Origin: Strongylocentrotus purpuratus
Taxonomy: Eukaryota; Echinodermata; Echinoidea; Camarodonta; Strongylocentrotidae
Assembly: GCF_000002235.5 (NCBI RefSeq)
Contig: NW_022145606.1
Span: 17,190,254-17,254,253, forward strand
Length of the DNA: 64,000 bases
Direction of reading: 5' to 3'
In this document: piece after piece, positions 11,801 through 23,800 of the stretch
Position numbering within the stretch: position 1 is the stretch's first letter
How the letters are laid out: each line of letters begins with the position of its first letter
Made by a program: the position numbers and the translations under genes
Notes under the pieces: model-generated
Database searches by the model: none
What the model was told of the DNA's origin: nothing
The model's input: only the letters and a program-made list of their open reading frames with translations

Positions 11801-14800
11801 TAATTTAAGGTTATCCTGCTGACTTATACAAGACAATTAGTTGGTGGGCTAAAGATAATTTAAGGTTATCCTGTTGACTTATACATAACAATTAGTTGGT
11901 GGGCTAAAGATAATTTAAGGTTACCCTGTTGACTTATACAAGACAATTAGTTGGTGGGCTAAAGATAATTTAAGGTTATCCTGTTGACTTATACATAACA
12001 ATTAGTTGGTGGGCTAAAGATAATTTAAGGTTATCCTGCTGACTTATACAAGACAAGAAGTTGGTGGGCTAAAGATAATTTAAGGTTATCCTGTTGACTT
12101 ATACAAGACAAGAAGTTGGTGGGCTAAAGATAATTTAAGGTTATCATGTTGAGTTATACAAGACAAGAAGTTAGTGGGCTACAAGACAAGAAGTTGGTGG
12201 GCTAAACATAATTTAAGGTTATAACAAGGTCCTGTGAAAGCTTAGATACACATGATTCGCTTAAGCATGAATCTGAATTCAACATTTAAAATGATTTAAG
12301 AACAAAGTAACACGTGTATAATAATCCTTGACCCATTACAATCAGTGCATCATCCTGCACAAGGGCAATTAGACGGCACTGTTTAAAAACCAGTTTGCTC
12401 AGTCACCCGTTGCGAAAAATTATGAATAGGGTAACGTTAGATAGAATACAAGTTACACTGTACATGTTTTACAAACCTGTTTAACTCAAAGTCAGTAAAG
12501 ACATTGCTGACAACAAGAGATTGGGGTCCAATCCACACGTCGTTTCTGAGGTTCTCTGTGTGATATCTTTGTAGAACTTCGGCTTTGTCTTCGGAGCGAG
12601 GTATTGCAAGTTGTCCCTTCTTGGCCTTGCATTTCTAGAAGGTAATGTTTGAATCTGATATTATTACCAAAAACTATATGTGGATAAAAGGGTTAAGCTT
12701 ATAAAGCGTTTGGGGAGCTGCGAATTATATGTTTACTAGAAGAATGCTGAGGATGCCGTTGACAGATAGAGTGAGTAATGAGCAGAAGAGAGAGATGATA
12801 TGTAAGAGATGGATTCAGCAAATGAGATTAATGGGATATCCGATACGAAAAGGAGGTTTGGGGAATGCTCAATTTCAATCTCAAATTTTGCCCTGAGCCA
12901 ATCAAATGCCACGATTTCAGTAGCTACTAAGAGTTATTGATGACAACTTTTATTAAAACAGGGCCCTCACATTGATATCAAGGATGGGGGAAGAGGCGGG
13001 TAGTGGAAGGAGTGTAAGTGTAGTCAGCAAAGATGGGGCAATTAGGATCGAGAGAGGAATGAAAGGCCAGGGAATGAAGCTGTTGGCAATGCAAGAAACA
13101 AGGAGTTATAACGCAAATAGGTAAAGAGAGATATATCTATATATATATATAGAGAGAGAGATAGACCAATAACTTACAGCGCTCATATATACAACAATTT
13201 TAACTCACTAACGGAATTTCTTGCATTTCTAGCTTATGTATGAAATAAATTTGTTCAAAAAGAAAGACATTACCAACAAATAAACAATGAAATAACAACA
13301 TGCAAACAAACAAAAATAAAATAACTTTTTATCAACAACAACAAAATAAATTAACTTTTTATTAACAATAACAATCAGTCAGAGTATCTTAGTATGACGG
13401 AATCACCTCACACACTGAATTGCTTACGCTATTACTATGTTTAATATACAGACAACTAAAAATAAGAGAGCGTTTTTGTATGAATCAATAAAGGTTATTG
13501 ACTAGATTTCATAAATGTCGAGAAAAGAGCTATGTTTAAACAAGTTCAGATTGTTTCGAATTTACGATTACTCAATCATAGGCTCATTCACATACCACTG
13601 AACATTCAACAACCTTTGTGCACGGTAAATTCGATACAAGAATTAGTTGAGCCTCGTACAGACATGACGCGGCAAAACCACGGCGGTTTTGTATGATTAC
13701 ATAACGTGTAATACGTTTCACATTTAGTTTCTGTATCTTATATCACATCAGAGCTCAGTGAATACACGCGGGACCTTTGTTGTGCGCAATTGCCATACAT
13801 GTACAGAAACCGCGTCATTTTGTAACAAGCCTTTAAGCTGCCCATCACTCTTCCTTTAAGCCCCTTCCACACCGGGCCATGCGTAGAGTTGCGAAGTGTT
13901 GCGTACCGACTACGCCGAGCGTACGCTGCCCTACGTGGCCTACGTAACTAAACGCGGCTGGACGCAAAGGGGAACGCGAGATGGACGCACACAATTAAAC
14001 ATGTAAGCAAGAACCTCAGTAAGCGACTTCGTTGAAATAAAACATTGCACGGGACAGTTTGCATCATTCGGGTCGTAATTTGATGCTATTGATATCCATG
14101 GCCCTGTCCTATAACAGAGATGCGATTGATTACAAGTGACTTTCAATTCATATCGATCGCAAATCTTTAGTACACACGGTTGACATCAATTTATTGTAAT
14201 GTATCGCTAATTCTCTTTCGAAGCAGGACCCAGAGCATTCAATTAATATATGCATGTTTATTCAATTTTCATATAACAATTTCTTCGTGTACAGAGCATC
14301 ATTATTTCTTCTACTTTTGTGTATTTTCTTGAACTCCAAGCGGAAATCTAGCCTTTCTTAAAGTGCATGTTCATAATACATATATTTATATAACACCAAA
14401 GACAAGGAAGAAGAAAAGTTTTATCATACAGTTTTCATGTTCCCCTTTCCCGCGTGGTGTGTAAATGAAATATTAAACCAAGCCTCCCCTTTCCCGCGTG
14501 GTCTGTAAACGAAATATTAAACCAAGCCTCCCCTTTCCCGCATCGTGTGTAAACGAAACATTAAACCAAGCCTCCCCTTTCCCGCATCGTGTGTAAACGA
14601 AACATTAAACCAAGCCTCCCCTTTCCCGCATCGTGTGTAAACGAAACATTAAACCAAGCCTCCCCTTTCCCGCACGTGTGTAAACGAAACATTAAACCAA
14701 GCCTCCCCTTTCCCGCATCGTGTGTAAACGAAACATTAAACCAAGCTTCCCCTTTCCCGCACGTGTGTAAACGAAATATTAAACCAAGCCTCCCCTTTCC

Positions 14801-17800
14801 CGCATCGTGTGTAAACGAAAAAAAAAATTTGGATTTTATTTCATTTCTGCATTTTTTCCACATAAAATATAACTGAATAACAAAGAACATATAAATGTAA
14901 GGTATAATACAACATAAATAAACAATAATTTCTTCATGTCAAAATGTTTTTTTTACATAATATATGTACACATAATAACGAAACCTAATATTTCCATAAC
15001 ATATAATCATAAATTTAAAGTATTAACCGAACTATTCTGTTGGAAAAGTGCAGGAGACCGCAATCATAAGCAAAGCTTGACAAGGATGGCGGCCTAAAAA
15101 AAAAAAAACAACAAAAAAATATTAAGGTAAACCTTAAAATGAAAAAGTGTTTAAACGACCTTTGTGTATGAGTTGGTGAGGGTGTTGTGCAAATGTATAT
15201 GTATATATATATATATATGTATTGTGTGTGTGTGTGTACGCGTGTGCGTGCGTGTGTGTGTGTGTGTGCATGTGTACGCGAGCGTGCGTGGTTGTATGTG
15301 TTTGTAACGAATATATGAAAGTGCACGTAGCTCTGTGTGGTATAGAGGAGTGGAAACCATTAAACCAAGCCTCCCCTTACCCGCATCGTGTGTAAACGAA
15401 ACATTAAAGGGATTGTTTAACAATGTTAAATCTGAGATACACGGTCCTACATGTTACCAGTGTCTGTGATATGGTGTAATATTGAAGCCCTAAAAAAATC
15501 GCGCTTCAAAATGATCAAGAAGTGCAAAAAAAAGTAAAAATCTTTGAGTGACAGGTTTTACCATACTCGTTTTCCCCAATAGACTAGTGTTATGAAAACC
15601 GTTCGGCGAACGGTTTTCGAAATTTGTAATTCCAATCATTAATATATTGATAATCAGACAGGCGATCGGCTTGCAAAAGTCATGGAGTACCTGACTGACC
15701 TAAAGGTTTATAATTATCATTGCAGCATGAGCTAAATCAAGGATTATTTCTAAAGGATCTAAGACAAAGTTACCGGATCCCTTTAAACCAAGCCTCCCCT
15801 TTCCCGCGTTGGTGTAAACGACTTACCCGTGCCTGTACTTCCCATATGTCGGCCTTGCTTATTATGAGGAAGCAATATTTCCCTTCAAAAAGTTCAAAGC
15901 CTCTTGGACATCTGAGGGGAGTTCCTTGGGTTGAACTTCTTTCCGCTATAGGGATGCGCAATAGAAAATAAAATGAAAAGAATATGACTCGTCAATTCTC
16001 TCCCCATATTTATAATATCACCAAAGTCAACGAAGGTCCGCGTATTACAACAGTTAGACTTTCTGTAGATAAGTACAAATATTTGGTTTTAAAGGTAGTT
16101 TAAGTCCAACTCCTGCGCTTCCTATTACACTGTAGCTAAGGAGCAACTATGAAATATTAGGCTGAATTCTCAGGGATCTGCCCGAATACAGGAATATAAA
16201 TTGTGTACCATGAAAACACAGAGTAACACAACGAAAGACGGAAAACAAAAACGATAAGAACGCAGAGTAGCATAGCGAAAGACAGAAAGTGAAAAATGGT
16301 AAAAGTATATTAACATAGAGTAACATAACGAATGTTAGAAAGGGAAAATGATAGAACGGTATATATAAGGAATATATCAGGGAAGGAAAAAAAGAGAGGA
16401 TATCAACACAAAGTAACAGAACAAAAGACAGAAAGTAAAAATGATATCAACACAGGGTGGCTTAGCGAAAGACAGAAAGTAAACAAGATAAAAGGATATC
16501 AACACAGAGCAACATAGCGAAAGACAGAACGCAAAAATGATAAAAGGATACCAACACAGAGTAACAAAATAAAGAAGTAGAAAGAGACAATGATAGCACG
16601 TTATAAATAAAGAATATATCAGGGAAGGAAAAAAGAGAGGATATCAACACAGAGTAACACAACGAAAGACAGAAAGCAAAAACGATAACAACACAGAGTA
16701 ACATAGCAAAAGACAGAAAGTGAACAAGATAAAAGGATATCAACACAGAGTAGCATAGCGAAAAACAGAAAGCGAAAGTGATAAAAGGATAACAATACAG
16801 AACAACTTAACGAAATACAGGAAGAATAATGATAAAAGGGTAACGAAACAGAATAACATAAGGAAAGGTAGAAATCCGAACTTTTGAATTGATAAATACA
16901 CAGAGTAACATAAAGAAAGGTGGAATTACAAAATAATAACAAGATACCCACAGAGAATAACATATGTGAATGGGACCTTGGCTTTTAACACAATACATAC
17001 CTTCGCAAGTGGGTGGATCTTTAGACCACTTTCCAGTGGGTGCGTTACCGCTTAGTTCACAGACGGTATTTAGTTCTTCAGAGGTGGCGGTGAAGCCGGG
17101 TTTGCAGGAATAGGTATAATCCTGGTTAAGGTTCCTTCGTCCACCAGACACTGGTATTGTATTAGTACCTGCTCCAGGCTTAGCACAAATGATCTCTGTA
17201 TTGGTTAAAGAATAATGTGGAGGGCTCATGTAGTTCAGCAGTTCAATGAAGATACACAATAGAAATTAAAATTAAAAGAATATGCCTCATCAATTCTTTC
17301 CTCAAATTTATCATCTCACCAAACTGAACGAATGCCCGCGTATTTCAACAGTTAGACTATCTGAGGATAAGTACAAACATGTGGCTGTTAAAGGTAGTTT
17401 AAGTCCAATTCCTGCGCTTCCCATTACACTGTAGCTGAGGAACAACTATGAATTATTAGGCTGGAATCTCAGGGATCTGCCTAAACACATGAATAATTGT
17501 GCAGCGTAAAGACGGGTTGAAATTATGCTACATTTGCAGGTCCTTCCACGCAAAGGAATGAATCTACAAAAGAGGATTGAGACAACGTTCATTTTATTTC
17601 TCTACGTCACTAAAGGATTCATTTGTGAACCATGACGATATAGCCGAAATACAAAATTTCAATTCGAAATGAATACAAATGGGGAAAATAGAATCACTGT
17701 CTTTCCCGTCGGACGGACCTCCCGAATAGCATAGAGTAACTAGCGAAAGACAGAAAGTGAAAAATTATGAAAGTATATCAACACAGAGTAACATAACTAA

Positions 17801-20800
17801 AGTTAGAAAGGGAAAATGATAGCATGTTATATATAAAGAATATATCAGGAAGGAAAAAAAGAGAGAATATCAACATAGAATAACACAACGAAAGACAGAA
17901 AGCAAAAAGGATAACAACACAGAGTAACATAGCAAAAGACAGAAAGCGAATGTAATAAAAGGATAACAATACAGAACAACTTAACGAAATACAGGAAGAA
18001 TAATGATAAAAGGGTAACGAAACAGAATAACATAAGGAAAAGTAGAAATCCAAACTTTTGAATTGATAAATACACAGAGTAACATAAAGAAAGGTGGAAT
18101 TACAAAATAATAACAAGATACCCACAGAGAATAACATATGTGAATGGGACCTTGGCTTTTAACACAATACATACCTTCGCAAGTGGGTGGCTCTTTAGTC
18201 CACTTTCCAGTGGGTGCGTTACCGCTTAGTTCACAGACGGTATTTAGTTCTTCAGAGGTGGCGGTGAAGCCGGGTTTGCAGGAATAGGTATAATCCTGGT
18301 TAAGGTTCCTTCGTCCACCAGACACTGGTCTTGTATTAGTACCTGCTCCAGGCTTAGCACAAGTGATCTCTGTATTGGTTAAAGAATAATGTGGAGGGCT
18401 CATGTAGTTCAGCAGTTCAATGAAGATACACAATAGAAATTAAAATTAAAAGAATATGCCTCATCAATTCTTTCCTCAAATTTATCATCTCACCAAACTG
18501 AACGAATGCCCGCGTATTTCAACAGTTAGACTATCTGAGGATAAGTACAAACATGTGGCTGTTAAAGGTAGTTTAAGTCTAATTCCTGCGCTTCCCATTA
18601 CACTGTAGCTGAGGAACAACTATGAATTATTAGGCTGGAATCTCAGGGATCTGCCTAAACACATGAATAATTGTGCAGCGTAAAGACGGGTTGAAATTAT
18701 GCTACATTTGCAGGTCCTTCCACGCAAAGGAATGAATCTACAAAAGAGGATTGAGACAACGTTCATTTTATTTCTCTACGTCACTAAAGGATTCATTTGT
18801 GAACCATGACGATATAGCCGAAATACAAAATTTCAATTCGAAATGAATACAAATGGGGAAAATAGAATCACTGTCTTTCCCGTTGGACGGACCTCCCGAA
18901 TAGCATAGAGTAACTAGCGAAAGACAGAAAGTGAAAAATTATGAAAGTATATCAACACAGAGTAACATAACTAAAGTTAGAAAGGGAAAATGATAGCATG
19001 TTATATATAAAGAATATATCAGGAAGGAAAAAAAGAGAGAATATCAACATAGAATAACACAACGAAAGACAGAAAGCAAAAAGGATAACAACACAGAGTA
19101 ACATAGCAAAAGACAGAAAGCGAATGTAATAAAAGGATAACAATACAGAACAACTTAACGAAATACAGGAAGAATAATGATAAAAGGGTAACGAAACAGA
19201 ATAACATAAGGAAAAGTAGAAATCCAAACTTTTGAATTGATAAATACACAGAGTAACATAAAGAAAGGTGGAATTACAAAATAATAACAAGATACCCACA
19301 GAGAATAACATATGTGAATGGGACCTTGGCTTTTAACACAATACATACCTTCGCAAGTGGGTGGCTCTTTAGTCCACTTTCCAGTGGGTGCGTTACCGCT
19401 TAGTTCACAGACGGTATTTAGTTCTTCAGAGGTGGCGGTGAAGCCGGGTTTGCAGGAATAGGTATAATCCTGGTTAAGGTTCCTTCGTCCACCAGACACT
19501 GGTCTTGTATTAGTACCTGCTCCAGGCTTAGCACAAGTGATCTCTGTATTGGTTAAAGAATAATGTGGAGGGCTCATGTAGTTCAGCAGTTCAATGAAGA
19601 TACACAATAGAAATTAAAATTAAAAGAATATGCCTCATCAATTCTTTCCTCAAATTTATCATCTCACCAAACTGAACGAATGCCCGCGTATTTCAACAGT
19701 TAGACTATCTGAGGATAAGTACAAACATGTGGCTGTTAAAGGTAGTTTAAGTCTAATTCCTGCGCTTCCCATTACACTGTAGCTGAGGAACAACTATGAA
19801 TTATTAGGCTGGAATCTCAGGGATCTGCCTAAACACATGAATAATTGTGCAGCGTAAAGACGGGTTGAAATTATGCTACATTTGCAGGTCCTTCCACGCA
19901 AAGGAATGAATCTACAAAAGAGGATTGAGACAACGTTCATTTTATTTCTCTACGTCACTAAAGGATTCATTTGTGAACCATGACCATATAGCCGAAATAC
20001 AAAATTTCAATTCGAAATGAATACAAATGGGGAAAATAGAATCACTGTCTTTCCCGTTGGACGGACCTCCCGAATAGCATAGAGTAACTAGCGAAAGACA
20101 GAAAGTGAAAAATTATGAAAGTATATCAACACAGAGTAACATAACTAAAGTTAGAAAGGGAAAATGATAGCATGTTATATATAAAGAATATATCAGGGAA
20201 GGAAAAAAAGAGAGGATATCAACATAGAATAACACAACGAAAGACAGAAAGCAAAAAGGATAACAACACAGAGTAACATAGCAAAAGACAGAAAGCGAAT
20301 GTGATAAAAGGATAACAATACAGAACAACTTAACGAAATACAGGAAGAATAATGATAAAAGGGTAACGAAACAGAATAACATAAGGAAAAGTAGAAATCC
20401 AAACTTTTGAATTGATAAATACACAGAGTAACATAAAGAAAGGTGGAATTACAAAATAATAACAAGATACCCACAGAGAATAACATATGTGAATGGGACC
20501 TTGGCTTTTAACACAATACATACCTTCGCAAGTGGGTGGCTCTTTAGTCCACTTTCCAGTGGGTGCGTTACCGCTTAGTTCACAGACGGTATTTAGTTCT
20601 TCAGAGGTGGCGGTGAAGCCGGGTTTGCAGGAATAGGTATAATCCTGGTTAAGGTTCCTTCGTCCACCAGACACTGGTCTTGTATTAGTACCTGCTCCAG
20701 GCTTAGCACAAGTGATCTCTGTATTGGTTAAAGAATAATGTGGAGGGCTCATGTAGTTCAGCAGTTCAATGAAGATACACAATAGAAATTAAAATTAAAA

Positions 20801-23800
20801 GAATATGCCTCATCAATTCTTTCCTCAAATTTATCATCTCACCAAACTGAACGAATGCCCGCGTATTTCAACAGTTAGACTATCTGAGGATAAGTACAAA
20901 CATGTGGCTGTTAAAGGTAGTTTAAGTCTAATTCCTGCGCTTCCCATTACACTGTAGCTGAGGAACAACTATGAATTATTAGGCTGGAATCTCAGGGATC
21001 TGCCTAAACACATGAATAATTGTGCAGCGTAAAGACGGGTTGAAATTATGCTACATTTGCAGGTCCTTCCACGCAAAGGAATGAATCTACAAAAGAGGAT
21101 TGAGACAACGTTCATTTTATTTCTCTACGTCACTAAAGGATTCATTTGTGAACCATGACCATATAGCCGAAATACAAAATTTCAATTCGAAATGAATACA
21201 AATGGGGAAAATAGAATCACTGTCTTTCCCGTTGGACGGACCTCCCGAATAGCATAGAGTAACTAGCGAAAGACAGAAAGTGAAAAATTATGAAAGTATA
21301 TCAACACAGAGTAACATAACTAAAGTTAGAAAGGGAAAATGATAGCATGTTATATATAAAGAATATATCAGGGAAGGAAAAAAAGAGAGGATATCAACAT
21401 AAAATAACACAACGAAAGACAGAAAGCAAAAAGGATAACAACACAGAGTAACATAGCAAAAGACAGAAAGCGAATGTGATAAAAGGATAACAATACAGAA
21501 CAACTTAACGAAATACAGGAAGAATAATGATAAAAGGGTAACGAAACAGAATAACATAAGGAAAAGTAGAAATCCAAACTTTTGAATTGATAAATACACA
21601 GAGTAACATAAAGAAAGGTGGAATTACAAAATAATAACAAGATACCCACAGAGAATAACATATGTGAATGGGACCTTGGCTTTTAACACAATACATACCT
21701 TCGCAAGTGGGTGGCTCTTTAGTCCACTTTCCAGTGGGTGCGTTACCGCTTAGTTCACAGACGGTATTTAGTTCTTCAGAGGTGGCGGTGAAGCCGGGTT
21801 TGCAGGAATAGGTATAATCCTGGTTAAGGTTCCTTCGTCCACCAGACACTGGTCTTGTATTAGTACCTGCTCCAGGCTTAGCACAAGTGATCTCTGTATT
21901 GGTTAAAGAATAATGTGGAGGGCTCATGTAGTTCAGCAGTTCAATGAAGATACACAATAGAAATTAAAATTAAAAGAATATGCCTCATCAATTCTTTCCT
22001 CAAATTTATCATCTCACCAAACTGAACGAATGCCCGCGTATTTCAACAGTTAGACTATCTGAGGATAAGTACAAACATGTGGCTGTTAAAGGTAGTTTAA
22101 GTCTAATTCCTGCGCTTCCCATTACACTGTAGCTGAGGAACAACTATGAATTATTAGGCTGGAATCTCAGGGATCTGCCTAAACACATGAATAATTGTGC
22201 AGCGTAAAGACGGGTTGAAATTATGCTACATTTGCAGGTCCTTCCACGCAAAGGAATGAATCTACAAAAGAGGATTGAGACAACGTTCATTTTATTTCTC
22301 TACGTCACTAAAGGATTCATTTGTGAACCATGACCATATAGCCGAAATACAAAATTTCAATTCGAAATGAATACAAATGGGGAAAATAGAATCACTGTCT
22401 TTCCCGTTGGACGGACCTCCCGAATAGCATAGAGTAACTAGCGAAAGACAGAAAGTGAAAAATTATGAAAGTATATCAACACAGAGTAACATAACTAAAG
22501 TTAGAAAGGGAAAATGATAGCATGTTATATATAAAGAATATATCAGGGAAGGAAAAAAAAGAGAGGATATCAACATAAAATAACACAACGAAAGACAGAA
22601 AGCAAAAAGGATAACAACACAGAGTAACATAGCAAAAGACAGAAAGCGAATGTGATAAAAGGATAACAATACAGAACAACTTAACGAAATACAGGAAGAA
22701 TAATGATAAAAGGGTAACGAAACAGAATAACATAAGGAAAAGTAGAAATCCAAACTTTTGAATTGATAAATACACAGAGTAACATAAAGAAAGGTGTGGT
22801 ATGTGGGTAAAAGGGGGGAGAGAGAGGATGATTGGGTTCAGATACACTTACGATTGCAGGAATTTCCATCGCCTACGAATCCTTCATTGCATTCACACTC
22901 ATAAAATCGTTATCAGAATCATTCGCGCAATCCTCATTTTCAGAATAACCAGAGATTTTATTTTCAATACCTGTTCTTGCATTAAAATCTCCTAAAATTC
23001 AAAATAGCATATTATGTACACGTTTTACCATGAAAAAATAAGAAACAATGTCATCAACATAGACTCGTTGAAATATTTAGAAACAGCATCAAGTATAAAG
23101 GCAAATCCAAATGCTTTTTCGCTGATCTTTAACCAAAATACTGGTTCGGATTTAACCTGTTTAATAATTGACACAAAATTGAACATTTCTTTTCGTAATA
23201 GAACACCAAGTCCATGAACGCCACGTAATTAGAAGTTGCTTTGACTTGGTTTGCCTTTAAACAGGTATTTGAAGCCATCTGGTAAAATAGATTCATGAAT
23301 ATTTTCAGTTTTAGTTTTATTTAAACTTACAATATTAAAATCATTAATGTACTGTTGTAATATTCCATCATTTGATTTTATTCTTAAAGGTAATGCAAAG
23401 TTTAGGCCAATAATTTCGAAAATTGGATTGATAGTAATTCTTTACAATTTAGGTATATTTGGACGCCCCTGTAGATGTGTTATAAGCACTAGAAAATGTA
23501 GCCCCTTAAACACTTTCACTTTCGAGAAATTGAATAATCAAAAACTTAACGGTGCTCCCGTTAAATTTCTAATATTTCCAATAAAGCCTAAGGCCATTCC
23601 ATGGTACATGCGACCATGAAAATATCAGAATATGCAGTTCTGACAGTTACGTACGCAAGATTTTTTCAAGGGGGGGGGGGGGGGGGGGGGGGGGGGTAAG
23701 AGCACATTTTTTTTGTGTCCCAAAATTTGAAAATTTTACCGATCGATATTGGGGGGGGGGGGTAAGGTCTGCTCTTTTGGGTCATCAATTACCACAACTT

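Larger units (their letters stand above)
16560..22795. repeat. ~1.175-kb tandem array carrying the CCP exons
   Basis: Five full units and a sixth partial one. Each unit is minisatellite, then CCP exon, then ~530 bp of intron. Steps between exons are 1174, 1174, 1175 and 1175 bp. Units 2-5 differ by very few bases; unit 1 is more diverged. The partial unit (about 22433-22795) stops abruptly at AAAGGTG before the exon. Confidence 0.95.

Noticed and set aside
10506..12225. Regular direct repeats that could suggest a CRISPR array
   Set aside because: There are no unique spacers, monomers are contiguous 55-mers, and the genome is clearly eukaryotic.
14561..15423. Frames with repeated SFTHDAGKGRLGL or CKRNIKPSLPFP
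   Set aside because: Products of the 44-bp minisatellite and the TG repeat.
16807..17259. 150-residue frames containing a CCP module taken as single-exon proteins
   Set aside because: Only the 195-bp part bounded by AG and GT is CCP. The flanks are intron and minisatellite.
16462..22847. Hydrophobic Leu/Phe/Cys-rich frames that look like multi-pass membrane proteins
   Set aside because: They are antisense reads of the ~50-bp intronic minisatellite; several run through splice donors of the CCP exons.
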